Below, piece after piece: positions 1 through 8,594 of a stretch of DNA of 47,592 nt (its first letter is position 1; every line of letters begins with the position of its first letter). A program made the position numbers and the translations under genes. The DNA is from Bacillota bacterium (GTDB lineage Bacteria > Bacillota > UBA4882 > UBA8346). Location: the NCBI GenBank assembly GCA_023436305.1, contig JAEZJQ010000135.1:1-47592 (forward strand). Reading direction: 5' to 3'. A model generated the notes under the pieces. It was not told the DNA's origin, searched no databases, and saw only the letters and a list, made by a program, of their open reading frames with translations.

Positions 1-174
1 AAGCAGTTGATTCAAGGCAAGACAACCTTTATCGTGGCTCACCGCCTTTCAACCATTCGTAACGCGAATCGGATCGCGGTCATCAAAAACGGTACCTGCG
101 TTGAACTTGGAACATTTGAAGAATTGGAAAAGCTGCGCGGCGAGTTCTATCATTTAAAACAGTTGGAGGCGTGA
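1..174 (+). CDS. ABC exporter ATPase, C-terminal end (partial)
   Basis: Last 57 residues of an ABC transporter whose beginning lies before the window. The visible part opens just ahead of the H-loop (switch histidine) in IVAHRLSTIR and runs through IAVIKNGTCVELGTFEEL to the end of the nucleotide-binding domain. The RLST form of the H-loop is typical of exporter half-transporters that fuse a six-helix membrane domain to the ATPase (MsbA/LmrA type); the substrate cannot be told from this fragment. The stop codon is 77 bases before the next gene, an acetyltransferase, so the two could be co-transcribed. Confidence 0.85.
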   Translation, partial: KQLIQGKTTFIVAHRLSTIRNANRIAVIKNGTCVELGTFEELEKLRGEFYHLKQLEA

Positions 175-251
175 TCGCGATTTGACGTGGGTTACAGATG
201 ACATGGATTTTTTTATGATTTTCTATGCTGTATTAAAGGAGGTTTTTGGAA

Positions 252-884
252 TTGAAAATCGTTGATTTGGATAATTGGGAACGAAAAGATCATTATCATT
301 TTTTCAAGGGACTGGATTATCCCCACTTCAGCATTAGCGCCAATCTTGACATCACCCGATTTTATCGATACATTAAAGAAAACGGCCTTCCCTTCTTTAT
401 TTCGTGTTTATATGTTGTTGTTAAAACCGCTAATCGAATTCCGGAATTTCGTTACCGGATCAGAGAAAATCAAGTCGTCGAGCATGAGATGATCCACCCG
501 TCGTTTACGGCCATGACATCGAAAGGAGTATTCAGTTTTTGCACGGTGAATTATCTGGAAGATTATCAGCAATTTAAAGCAAGTACTTCAAGAGCTATTG
601 AAGCCGCCAGAAATCAGATCAGTCTCGAGGATGAACCGGGGCGGGATGATTTATTATACATTTCATGCATCCCCTGGATATCGTTCACCAGTGTTGCCCA
701 TCCCATCCATATGAACCCGGTGGATAGTATTCCCCGAATCACCTGGGGGAAATATTTTGAAGAAGGTGGAAAGATAAAGATGCCGTTGTCGGTTCAAGGT
801 CATCATGCGCTGATTGATGGCTATCATGTGGGGCAGTATTTTAATGAGTTACAGGCGATGAAAGATAGGCCGGAAATACTATGA
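252..884 (+). CDS. Chloramphenicol acetyltransferase (CAT) family protein
   Basis: Trimeric CAT-fold acyltransferase that would move acetyl from acetyl-CoA to a hydroxyl group. The catalytic motif HHALIDGYHV near the C-terminus corresponds to the CAT motif HHAVCDGFHV, and the preceding stretch ITWGKYFEEGGKIKMP is also CAT-like. At 210 residues it is close to the usual 215-220. Two TTG codons can start it, at 246 and 252; AGGAGG at 237-242 is only 3 bases from the first and 9 from the second, so 252 is chosen. Such chromosomal CAT homologues do not always confer resistance, so chloramphenicol as the true substrate is uncertain. Confidence 0.85.
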   Translation: MKIVDLDNWERKDHYHFFKGLDYPHFSISANLDITRFYRYIKENGLPFFISCLYVVVKTANRIPEFRYRIRENQVVEHEMIHPSFTAMTSKGVFSFCTVNYLEDYQQFKASTSRAIEAARNQISLEDEPGRDDLLYISCIPWISFTSVAHPIHMNPVDSIPRITWGKYFEEGGKIKMPLSVQGHHALIDGYHVGQYFNELQAMKDRPEIL

Positions 885-922
885 ATAGTTAATTAATCGA
901 TTCCGGTTCTTGGTGTAGAAAT

Positions 923-959
923 AAAAAAGACTAATCCGGCAACTGATTAGTCTTTTTTT
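923..959. terminator. Bidirectional intrinsic terminator
   Basis: Stem GACTAATC (929-936) / GATTAGTC (945-952) with an 8-base loop, flanked by A-run and T-run, so it reads as a terminator on both strands. It lies between the convergent CAT-like and GH57 genes. Confidence 0.85.
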
Positions 960-969
960 AAATTTCCAT

Positions 970-2580
970 TTACGCCGGTGTCGCCACCACTTTGGCATAA
1001 TCCGACCGGTAAATTTCATACTCGATCTCTGGGAAAACATTATCCTTCTCCTCTATCTCAGCCAAATATTGCTGATCAATCCGGTTATACTTAATCTGTT
1101 CATATAAACTGTTAAACCGGTTAATATGAGTTTTTGTCCTTCGTACTGCATAATCTACCATCGTCCCCGTCTTCATGATGAAAGCCCAGTCGCTGCTTTG
1201 CAGCAGGAGCAGTTCCCTGGCCGCCTGGTTCAAAGCCCGGCGCAGGTCACCGCCGGAATTGGGATGGGTTTCAGCCAGTTCCACCATTCGGTCAGCGGCT
1301 TTGTTTAAATGACGGTATATCCAATCGTTACTTCCTTCCAGCCATACCTCATTATAGCCTTTATAGCCCCAGCTGGACATGGATGGGGTGGATACCTGAT
1401 TTTTGGGATACATGGCCAAGTAATCGCCAGGGGTGGTAAGTTTCACAGTATTTTGATCATAGGTGATTTTTCTGATCAGGAATTCCAGCCATTGTGGTCC
1501 TTCATACCACCAATGGCCGAATAATTCAGCGTCATAAGGGGCTACCACGATAGGTTTACGATCAAGGAACGCGGCCAGGTGTTCAATCTGTTTTTCACGG
1601 TTGAACATAAAATTACCGGCGTGGGTAGCGGCTTTCTCCCGGGCTTGCCAAATGTTATAGGGGTGTTTATCCAAAGTCCGGTCGGTAATCTTGTAGTACT
1701 TTATACCGGTGAAGACCCGGATGCCGCTGGGCGGGAGGTAAGGCCGGAGATACTCATACTCCAAATCGTAACCGATATCCCGGTAAAATTCACGGTAATC
1801 ATAATCACCAGGGTACCCTTCATCAGCGCTCCAAACCTGTTTGGAGGATTCCAGATCCCGGCCAAAGGCAGCCACGCCCGACGGGCAATAGAGAGGAGCA
1901 AATACACCGTATTTGGGGCGAGGGGAAGCGTGTAGAATACCATGGGCATCGGTAAAGAAATAACGGATGCCTTCCTGGCGCAATATATTATCAATGCCCG
2001 GCTGATAACCACATTCTGGGAGCCAGATACCCCGGGGTTTACGGCCCATAATATTAGTGTGGTATTGAACGGCTAAATGAATCTGGGCGCGGACGGCATT
2101 CTGGTTAAGCATTAACGGCATAAACCCATGAGTGGCGCCGCAGGTGGTAAACTCTACATTCCCGGAATTTTCGGCTTCTTTAAAGGCCATTGTAAGATCA
2201 CAGCGATATTTTTCTGCGAAAAAGTAATGGCAGAAACGGAAATGATTCCGGTACATTATGGCTATTTCCTGAAATTGTGGCAGCCAGCGGGTCCGTTCCA
2301 CTTCTTTCTCGGCGAGTTCGATCAAGTTTTCGATTTTTCGCAGATAGCGCTGTTGTAATAGTGAATCTTTAAACATGGATAATAGGGGAGGCGATAGGCT
2401 CATGGTCAGCCGGTAATGGATTCCCGAATCATTCAGATTTTGAAATACACGGAGTAGCGGTATGTAGGTTTCAGTCACCGCTTCATAAAACCAATCTTCC
2501 TCCAGAAACTCGGGAAATTCCGGGTGATGTACGTAAGGCAAATGAGCATGCAAAACTAACGCCAAATATCCCTTTTCCAT
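970..2580 (-). CDS. GH57 family 1,4-alpha-glucan branching enzyme
   Basis: Glycoside hydrolase family 57 enzyme of 536 residues, the size of the GH57 branching enzymes that introduce alpha-1,6 branches into glycogen-like glucans. Conserved regions are visible in order: HAHLPYVHHPE at residues 11-21, WLPECGY at 186-192 with Glu189 as the expected nucleophile, and YDAELFGHWW at 349-358 with Asp350 as acid/base. The C-terminal helical domain follows. ATG at 2580 is preceded by a good AAGGAG. Upstream on the same strand is a DUF4912 protein, a pairing often seen with GH57 genes. No other glycogen genes are in the window. A GH57 amylase is the alternative, but the DUF1957-like C-terminus and length favour branching activity. 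Confidence 0.88.
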   Translation of the reverse strand: MEKGYLALVLHAHLPYVHHPEFPEFLEEDWFYEAVTETYIPLLRVFQNLNDSGIHYRLTMSLSPPLLSMFKDSLLQQRYLRKIENLIELAEKEVERTRWLPQFQEIAIMYRNHFRFCHYFFAEKYRCDLTMAFKEAENSGNVEFTTCGATHGFMPLMLNQNAVRAQIHLAVQYHTNIMGRKPRGIWLPECGYQPGIDNILRQEGIRYFFTDAHGILHASPRPKYGVFAPLYCPSGVAAFGRDLESSKQVWSADEGYPGDYDYREFYRDIGYDLEYEYLRPYLPPSGIRVFTGIKYYKITDRTLDKHPYNIWQAREKAATHAGNFMFNREKQIEHLAAFLDRKPIVVAPYDAELFGHWWYEGPQWLEFLIRKITYDQNTVKLTTPGDYLAMYPKNQVSTPSMSSWGYKGYNEVWLEGSNDWIYRHLNKAADRMVELAETHPNSGGDLRRALNQAARELLLLQSSDWAFIMKTGTMVDYAVRRTKTHINRFNSLYEQIKYNRIDQQYLAEIEEKDNVFPEIEYEIYRSDYAKVVATPA

Positions 2581-2604
2581 GGTAATTTCTCCTTATCATT
2601 ATAT

Positions 2605-2652
2605 TGAACAAGGTAAATTATTCTCAAGTTTCGAGATAATAAACCTTGTTCA
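2605..2652 (-). repeat. Long hairpin between DUF4912 gene and GH57 gene
   Basis: Perfect arms TGAACAAGGT (2605-2614) and ACCTTGTTCA (2643-2652) enclose an inner near-perfect stem of ATTATTCTC and GAGATAAT around AAGTTTC. It sits 25 bases before the GH57 start in its leader and has no T-tract, so it looks more like a 5'-UTR or intercistronic structure, or an operator, than a terminator. Confidence 0.6.
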
Positions 2653-2790
2653 CTTGAAAAACGCTTTCAAAATTATAAACTTATCTTTTGGAAGTACAAA
2701 TATTAATTATAAACAGGCATCGAAAGTATGAATCCGCTCCGTTGAGTGTTTGTTTCCGTTCCTGGAGCAGTTTGCTTTCATAATAATTAT

Positions 2791-3840
2791 TTACGGTTCA
2801 TAATGGGTTTGTTTTTGGACCGTGGGAGTAATCGTGATGGTATCGATCCCGTCACTCGATTGGGCTACCACCGGGATATTTTGAATTCCATCCGGCAAAG
2901 CATACCGTAAGGTAAAGGTGCCGTCGGGCCGCAATTGAATGGGTTGGCCCTGCACTTTTACCGTGGCATCGGGTTCGGTAGCGCCGTAGACAATTAATTC
3001 GGTATTCAGTAAAAACCAGAATTTACGCTCCCGTGGCGGTAATTTACTGGGGCTTGCCATGCTGCTGATAGCTTGCGAACCCATTTCGCGTTCAAGACGT
3101 TTGATTAAAGACTCGACTAATGCCGCTGAACTGTTACTCGTTCCGGCAGTTAACTGGTAAAGTTTTTGAAAATCCGATTCGATAACCATCCATTCCTCAT
3201 CAATGACTTCCGATACATTATCCCGGGGAGTATTGACGATATTGGAACGGGCTATGGTGTAAAAGCAGCCGTTATCCTGCATAAAGCCAAGGTCGACACA
3301 GAAGGCGCGGTTGGGACCGCCAACATGGATGTACCAATTGTTTGCGCCCGGGTTGATATTAATATCAAAATAATAGTTGCTGTTAGTACCATCGAAGGTA
3401 CAATAGGTAATATCATATACCCGGAGGACCAATGAAATCTCTTCCCAGTTTTTGATAGTTTCCGAGATCCAATTCTGGGTTTCCTGGCTTACACTCCAAT
3501 AGGAGTATAGCCAATACGGATCCCGGACCATTAAGAGGATTTGAGTATCATTGTAATCTTGAGGGATCTCTTGTTCTTGTCTTTCCAAGACGGCAACCCC
3601 GGTTAAATGTTCAGGCAACGGGGGTGGATTTAAACCAGGCATATTCCCTGGCAAAGTACATTCCAGTTGTTGATATATCTCCTTTTCTTGTTCAGGATTG
3701 GCAGAAAACGGAGGGTCAAGCAATAGGATATGCTCCACGAGATCATTCCTGGTAAGTTTAGAAATTCCTTTTATTCCTAAAGACTTGGCGATTCCGGTTA
3801 ATTCTACTTTGGTTTTTCCCGCCAATTCCTCTCGGGTCAT
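2791..3840 (-). CDS. DUF4912 protein with Rho-N/SAP-like N-terminus
   Basis: Protein of 349 residues. Residues 1-40 (ELAGKTKVELTGIAKSLGI) form a short helix-loop-helix of the Rho N-terminal/SAP type often found at the start of DUF4912 proteins. Residues about 95-235 are the DUF4912 core, recognisable by RDPYWLYSYWSVS and a later NWYIHVGG. The last 80 residues contain a beta-rich segment (GATEPDATVKVQGQPIQL) resembling an Ig-like domain. No signal peptide. GTG/ATG ambiguity is absent: ATG at 3840 has GGGGG spaced correctly. A small stem CGCTA/TAGCG lies at 3858-3872 in the leader. DUF4912 has no proven function; genomic association with GH57 suggests a role with alpha-glucans. Confidence 0.8.
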   Translation of the reverse strand: MTREELAGKTKVELTGIAKSLGIKGISKLTRNDLVEHILLLDPPFSANPEQEKEIYQQLECTLPGNMPGLNPPPLPEHLTGVAVLERQEQEIPQDYNDTQILLMVRDPYWLYSYWSVSQETQNWISETIKNWEEISLVLRVYDITYCTFDGTNSNYYFDININPGANNWYIHVGGPNRAFCVDLGFMQDNGCFYTIARSNIVNTPRDNVSEVIDEEWMVIESDFQKLYQLTAGTSNSSAALVESLIKRLEREMGSQAISSMASPSKLPPRERKFWFLLNTELIVYGATEPDATVKVQGQPIQLRPDGTFTLRYALPDGIQNIPVVAQSSDGIDTITITPTVQKQTHYEP

Positions 3841-4065
3841 AAGTATCCCCCTTTCTACGCTAGTTCTTAGCGAAAGTACTCTTATAATATTGCCTTAAAT
3901 TCAGGCTTATATGCAAAATGATTTGTTTATTTTTCTCCAACTTTAAACCAAATCGGTATATCGTTCGATTTGGACAAAACGGTACTTAAATGATGGTTTA
4001 TGAAGGAAAACACTGGCCAATCTCGAAAATATAATAGGAATCATCATTTCCGGGAGGGGTTATCG

Positions 4066-5076
4066 ATGAGATTAGCGATGTTATCTGCGACTTCACGATG
4101 GATATTCTTCGTCATACTTTTGTTGATTATGCAAATTGCGGCTTATTCGCCGGAATATAAAGTGGTTTTTCAGGAACAGGAATTTATGATGGAAAGTATT
4201 CACCAGGTTTTGGCTACGGATTTGGATGGAAACGGGCAATCGGAGTTGATCGTCACCGGAAAAAATTATACCACCCAGGAGTTTTTCATTTCCCAACTGG
4301 TGTTATCTCCGGATTTTAAACCGGTGGCTCAGTGGCAAAGCCCGAATCTATTTGAAAACCTTAGCGTGTTATGGGTTAGCGCCGGAAAATTCAACTCCGG
4401 ACAACCGCAACTTTTAGCGGTTACCAATAAAAACCTATATTTTTACCAGGCGGATAAAGAAGGTTTAACGCTGGCCAAACAAGAACTACATAATTTCACT
4501 AAAATTTTATGCGTTGCCGGTGGTGATGTAAACGGTGACGGGCGGGATGAATTGATCCTCGCCCGGATTGGTAAAGTGGCTAAAAAGTTTTATGACGGCC
4601 TTGTGCAAGTCTGGCAGTTAAATGATGATATGCCGGTTCTACTGGCGGAATCAGGCTTGTTGGGGAATATTCGCAGTATTACCGCCGGAGATTTGGATGG
4701 TGACGGGAAAAGTGAAATTATAGTGGATGAGGGGGAACGGTTTGCTCCCGGGAATCTCCACATTTTCAGCCTGGCTGAAAGCAAATTGGAAGAACTTGGT
4801 TGCGCTAAGAAAGCGGTGGGGAGCGCGGTTTATTCCATGATTGTCGCCGGTTTTCCCGGGGAAGTCCGGCTGGTAACCGCGTCATCCGGCGGCAAAGTCA
4901 ACTTTTTTATCTGGAAAAACAATGCTTTAACACCGGTAGGCGCCGCGCTTCCATTTGACGGCGAGTTGGTTTCGGTGGCGGCGTTACCGTTCCGGGAAGA
5001 AAAATTGCCGGAACTCATCGTGGTGGGCTATCCACATATTTTTTCAATCTTGACCCAAAATGAGGGAATGAATTGA
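4066..5076 (+). CDS. Secreted FG-GAP/VCBS-repeat protein
   Basis: Exported beta-propeller-like protein of 336 residues. The N-terminus (MRLAMLSATSRW then IFFVILLLIMQIAAYS) is a signal peptide or anchor. Repeats carry the calcium-binding-type loop: TDLDGNGQSELIV, GGDVNGDGRDELIL and AGDLDGDGKSEIIV, the pattern of FG-GAP repeats. The reading frame is open upstream to an ATG at 4000, but GGGAGGGG at 4052-4059 is spaced 6 bases from ATG 4066 and the signal peptide begins there. The stop overlaps the start of the downstream hydrolase. Such repeats usually bind ligands or partners at the cell surface; a specific role is unknown. Confidence 0.8.
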   Translation: MRLAMLSATSRWIFFVILLLIMQIAAYSPEYKVVFQEQEFMMESIHQVLATDLDGNGQSELIVTGKNYTTQEFFISQLVLSPDFKPVAQWQSPNLFENLSVLWVSAGKFNSGQPQLLAVTNKNLYFYQADKEGLTLAKQELHNFTKILCVAGGDVNGDGRDELILARIGKVAKKFYDGLVQVWQLNDDMPVLLAESGLLGNIRSITAGDLDGDGKSEIIVDEGERFAPGNLHIFSLAESKLEELGCAKKAVGSAVYSMIVAGFPGEVRLVTASSGGKVNFFIWKNNALTPVGAALPFDGELVSVAALPFREEKLPELIVVGYPHIFSILTQNEGMN

Positions 5077-5921
5077 GTCGTTGTAAAATATGGATGATCA
5101 TAAGCGCCGCATTTTTAGGGCTTTTCTTTACGGTAAGCGTGAGGGTTGGCGCCCAAGATTGCGCGCCGGAAATTACTGAGCCGGGTGAGCTTATGGGAAC
5201 CATTAAATTGAAAATTTTAACGCTGAATATCCATAGCGCCATTAATTGGTACGGCCAATATGATTTGGATGGGCTGGTGAAGTTTATTGCCTCAGTTAAT
5301 CCTGATCTGGTGGGCCTTCAGGAAGTGGATCGCTGTTGGTCGAGTATGAGCCGGTTTCAGGATCTGCCGGGCGAGTTAGCGCTCAGATTAGGAATGTTTT
5401 CTTCCTACTCGGTTTCCCTTGCCCGGAATAAAGGGTATTTTGGGAATTTAATCTTAAGTAAATACCCGATTAATTTAATGTGGGCTGATCAATTGCCGGG
5501 AGATCTGGAACGGCGGAGTTTCGTTTTTACCCAAGTCAATGTTAACGGTTTCCGCATTAATTTTATTACCGTTCATTTGGGCCTGTCCATCTCCGACCGG
5601 ATTCAACAGGTTTCAGCGATGCTGCAAGCCACCCATCCCATTGATGGACCGTTAATTATTACCGGTGATTTCAACGGGCGTTTTGATGATGAATCTGTCA
5701 GGCTTGTCAAAAGTAGTTTTATTGATGTTCAGGAAACCAGTGGCGTAACCCAGGGGACTTTCCGGGGTAAAGACGGAAAAATCGGTTCGATAATTGATTA
5801 TATTTTCGTAACCCCCGAGCTTGGCCTGGTTGATTTTCAAATCGTCGACAATTACGTCTCCGATCACCTGCCGTTAATTGCTGAATTGAGCTTATGGGTT
5901 GATCCGCGTATGAAACATTAG
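5073..5921 (+). CDS. Secreted endonuclease/exonuclease/phosphatase (EEP) family hydrolase
   Basis: Metal-dependent hydrolase of 282 residues with the EEP fold. Motifs in order: LNIHSA, PDLVGLQEVDR (Glu metal ligand), ITVHLG, ITGDFNGRF (Asp and Asn of the active site), IDYIFVTPEL and SDHLPLIAEL (the C-terminal Asp-His pair). The first 27 residues, hydrophobic and ending VGAQ, are a signal peptide. The TTG start at 5073 overlaps the TGA of the FG-GAP gene (TTGA), with GAGGGAA upstream, so the two are translationally coupled and probably act together outside the membrane. Family members cleave phosphodiesters in nucleic acids, phosphoinositides or sphingomyelin; the substrate here is unknown. 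Confidence 0.85.
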   Translation: MSRCKIWMIISAAFLGLFFTVSVRVGAQDCAPEITEPGELMGTIKLKILTLNIHSAINWYGQYDLDGLVKFIASVNPDLVGLQEVDRCWSSMSRFQDLPGELALRLGMFSSYSVSLARNKGYFGNLILSKYPINLMWADQLPGDLERRSFVFTQVNVNGFRINFITVHLGLSISDRIQQVSAMLQATHPIDGPLIITGDFNGRFDDESVRLVKSSFIDVQETSGVTQGTFRGKDGKIGSIIDYIFVTPELGLVDFQIVDNYVSDHLPLIAELSLWVDPRMKH

Positions 5922-5989
5922 TGGTATATGGAGCAGTATGGAGCTTGGGGGTATAAATGATGCTTATCGCGTTTTTTTACCCTTTACTT

Positions 5990-6880
5990 TTAATCTTCAC
6001 CCTTTAATTTTTCCGGCAGTACATGTGCAGTTTCCAAAAGGGGTTTAAATAAATCCCCTTTTTTATTGAGCCGGGCCGGGGCGGTTTGGATGGTGAACAT
6101 GGCCGGATGGCAGTCTGCCAGTTCCTCCCATGAAACCGGCATGGAAACGGGGGCTTTGGGGAAGGGGCGTAAGCTGTATACCGAGGCAATGGTCTTTCCT
6201 TTTAAGTTTTGAAGATGGTCGATATATACCTTGCCACCCCGCTCGGAAACTTTACGTTCATTGGTGGCGAGTTGAGGATAGGTTTTGATGATGATATCGG
6301 CGATATTTTTAACGAACCGGCTGGTTTGTCTATAAGTATAACGGGCTTGCAACGGCAGGTAAATATGGATTCCAGTGGCTCCGGAAATTTTGGGGAATGC
6401 CTGCAAATTAAATTCATCCAGGATGACTTTCACGAATTTGGCGATTTTTATAGCATCTTCAAAGCCGGCCGGGGCCATCGGATCAAGATCGAAGATCAGG
6501 TATGAAGGAAAGTCCAAGCTTTTCGTTGTAGATAGCCAGGGGTGAATCTCAATGCATCCCAGATTTACCGACCAGATTAATGTTTCAAGATTATTGATGA
6601 GAATATAGTTGATGAACCGTTCGCCGGATTCTATCAATATTGAATTAGCCCATGCAGGCGGTTCGGGAACGTCTTTCTGGTAAAAATGTTCGCCGGAAAT
6701 CCCTTCCGGGTACCTGACCAAAGAGACCGGACGATTGGCCAAGTGGGGAGCTAGATATGGCCATACCGCGGCATAATATTTCATAATATCCGACTTGGTA
6801 TATCCTTCTGCCGGCCAATATTTTTTGTCCGGATTTTTTACAGGAATTTTGTAGTTGTTGATTTCAATGATGGCTGGCAT
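5990..6880 (-). CDS. LigD-type DNA polymerase/primase domain protein (NHEJ)
   Basis: Stand-alone polymerase domain of bacterial non-homologous end-joining, 296 residues, adding nucleotides to and bridging broken DNA ends. The archaeo-eukaryotic primase-like features are present: ANRPVSLVRYPEGI, LIFDLDPMAP (metal-binding Asp-x-Asp) and SGATGIHIYLPL. In Mycobacterium and Pseudomonas this domain is fused to a ligase and nuclease in LigD; here the ligase is the next gene upstream on the same strand, 117 bases away. No phosphoesterase domain and no ku gene are in the window. No clear Shine-Dalgarno precedes ATG 6880. Confidence 0.88.
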   Translation of the reverse strand: MPAIIEINNYKIPVKNPDKKYWPAEGYTKSDIMKYYAAVWPYLAPHLANRPVSLVRYPEGISGEHFYQKDVPEPPAWANSILIESGERFINYILINNLETLIWSVNLGCIEIHPWLSTTKSLDFPSYLIFDLDPMAPAGFEDAIKIAKFVKVILDEFNLQAFPKISGATGIHIYLPLQARYTYRQTSRFVKNIADIIIKTYPQLATNERKVSERGGKVYIDHLQNLKGKTIASVYSLRPFPKAPVSMPVSWEELADCHPAMFTIQTAPARLNKKGDLFKPLLETAHVLPEKLKGED

Positions 6881-6997
6881 TTAATTGGCGTATGGCAAAT
6901 AGTGTATAATGTATTGCAGAATAAAAGCCCCTTGATGTTTTTTTACAATTTCCATTATTTATGTCCTTATACTGGTATGGTATATATCTTGAGAAAT

Positions 6998-7939
6998 TTA
7001 GTCAAACTGGCAATCGGCCGGTTTTAAATCGGGGCGGAACCGTTTGAAGCTTGGATGTCTTAAGCTGTGTTCATCAGTGAGTTCCAAGTATTCAACTTCG
7101 CAGACGATGAATGGGTCTGTCCAGTGAACGTTTTTTTGTTCGAGTTCAGCGCCGGTAAAGGGACAGATAGGGGAAGTGATCTTTACCAGTTCATGTTGGA
7201 GAGTATCCAGCTCCGATAAAGTGAATCCGGTTCCGACCAATCCGAAAGGTTTTAACTGATTGGTTTCATAAGCGCCCAAAATGAGAGAACTCAAATTACC
7301 CCGGCTGGTGGAATGCAATGAGTAGCCGCAGATAATAAAAGTACCGGTTTTTTTCCGTTTAAATTTTAGCCAATTTTTGACTCGTTTACCGGGAAAATAA
7401 AGACTTCCCTTTTGTTTGGCGATAACACCTTCCAATTCCAGCTCAGCAATGGCGTTAAAAAAAGCAATACCTTGATTCTCAATGAAATTTGCCAGAATCA
7501 ATTCGTCAGTGCCGGTAAAATGATCCGCTAACAGTGAGCGGCGCGTTTCAATGGGTTCCTTACAAACCGGTTTTCCGTTAAAATATAGCAGATCAAAAGC
7601 CACATAAACCACTGGAATCGAATTTACGGCGGCTTTAATATGTTGCGGGTTTCGTAATTGAGCCCGCTTTTGCAGTTCCGAAAAGCTGGGCCGGTTATCC
7701 CGCAGGGCGACAATTTCACCATCCAGCAAACAATCCGATGTTTTAACTTTCCGGTGCAAGCTGAGCAATTCCGGGAAAACATGGGAGATGATTTTCTGGT
7801 TGCGGCTTTGTAAGCGGGTTTCCCGGGTTAAAAATGCCAGACAGCGATATCCATCCCATTTGATTTCATAAGTATATTCGGGTGAGTCAAATGGTTCGGC
7901 CATGCTGGCCAGCATGGGTTTTAATGTATCCGGTAACAT
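6998..7939 (-). CDS. ATP-dependent DNA ligase, LigD/LigC type
   Basis: Ligase of 313 residues that seals nicks, probably in end-joining repair during spore germination or stationary phase. The adenylation motif YEIKWDGYRCL places the AMP-accepting lysine at about residue 27. Other ligase motifs are DCLLDGEIVAL, YVAFDLLYFNG, ELEGVIAKQKGS and NWLKFKR; the C-terminal OB-fold follows (ICGYS, GLVGTGF). Length matches the isolated ligase module without fused domains. It precedes the polymerase gene on the same strand, so the two probably form an operon. There is no Shine-Dalgarno; instead TATAAT lies 8 bases before the ATG. Confidence 0.88.
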   Translation of the reverse strand: MLPDTLKPMLASMAEPFDSPEYTYEIKWDGYRCLAFLTRETRLQSRNQKIISHVFPELLSLHRKVKTSDCLLDGEIVALRDNRPSFSELQKRAQLRNPQHIKAAVNSIPVVYVAFDLLYFNGKPVCKEPIETRRSLLADHFTGTDELILANFIENQGIAFFNAIAELELEGVIAKQKGSLYFPGKRVKNWLKFKRKKTGTFIICGYSLHSTSRGNLSSLILGAYETNQLKPFGLVGTGFTLSELDTLQHELVKITSPICPFTGAELEQKNVHWTDPFIVCEVEYLELTDEHSLRHPSFKRFRPDLKPADCQFD

Positions 7940-7947
7940 GATTTGAT

Positions 7948-7953
7948 ATTATA
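7948..7953 (-). promoter_or_regulatory. Probable -10 box giving a leaderless ligase mRNA
   Basis: TATAAT on the minus strand ends 8 bases before the ligase ATG, which would put the transcription start at or within a base or two of the start codon. No purine-rich ribosome site is present in between. A convincing -35 box is not seen, so this is tentative. Confidence 0.35.
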
Positions 7954-8123
7954 ATTAGACGAATACATTCAAATCATGTATGGGAAAAACATTTGGGGAC
8001 GGAAGAACATTTAAAAACGGCCAGAATATGGTGTAATATGAGCTGCCACCGGGGAATATTAATTTAATTGATTACAATCGTCGTAAATGAATAAAAATAA
8101 ACATGAATGGGTATTTTGGCATC

Positions 8124-8152
8124 TTGATAATCCACAGGTAATTTTATACAAT
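8124..8152 (+). promoter_or_regulatory. SigA-type promoter of groESL
   Basis: TTGATA (8124-8129), 17-base spacer, TACAAT (8147-8152). The predicted start near 8159 lies just upstream of the CIRCE element, so the operator falls in the first transcribed bases, as in other HrcA-controlled groE operons. Confidence 0.65.
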
Positions 8153-8164
8153 CAATTACGAGGA

Positions 8165-8191
8165 TTAGCACTCACTTATAATGAGTGCTAA
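8165..8191 (+). promoter_or_regulatory. CIRCE operator (HrcA site)
   Basis: Exact consensus: TTAGCACTC (8165-8173), 9-base spacer, GAGTGCTAA (8183-8191). HrcA represses groE at this site until heat shock occupies GroEL. hrcA itself is not in the window. Confidence 0.97.
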
Positions 8192-8229
8192 CAAAAAAGG
8201 AACGCTGAAGCGTGAAAGGAGGGTTTGTT

Positions 8230-8520
8230 ATGAATATTAAACCGTTGGGTGAAAGAATTGTTTTGAAGGTGATGGAAAGTGAAGAACGTACTAAAAGTGG
8301 CATAGTTTTACCGGATACCGCCAAAGAAAAGCCGTACATGGGGAAAGTTTTAGCGGTTGGACCGGGAAAAGTCATGGATAACGGACAACGTGCTTCCTTG
8401 GATGTGAAGGTTGGCGACCAGGTTTTGTTTGCCAAATATGCCGGTACCGAGGTCAAACTGGATGGAGAAGAATATATGGTGATCAAGGAAACAGATATTT
8501 TCGGTATCGTAAACCAGTAA
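8230..8520 (+). CDS. groES: Co-chaperonin GroES
   Basis: The 96-residue lid of the chaperonin, forming a heptameric cap on GroEL in the cytoplasm. It begins MNIKPLGERIVLK and contains the mobile-loop region EERTKSGIVLPDTAKEKP and the roof segment; both are canonical. The frame is open to a GTG at 8212, but AAAGGAGGG at 8215-8223 points to ATG 8230. It follows the CIRCE operator and precedes groEL by 74 bases, forming the standard heat-shock operon. Confidence 0.97.
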   Translation: MNIKPLGERIVLKVMESEERTKSGIVLPDTAKEKPYMGKVLAVGPGKVMDNGQRASLDVKVGDQVLFAKYAGTEVKLDGEEYMVIKETDIFGIVNQ

Positions 8521-8594
8521 ATTAGGTATGAACAAAATTTTCACAGTGTATTTTGATTGTTTAATTAAAATTAAAATCTTAGGAAGGTGAAATA

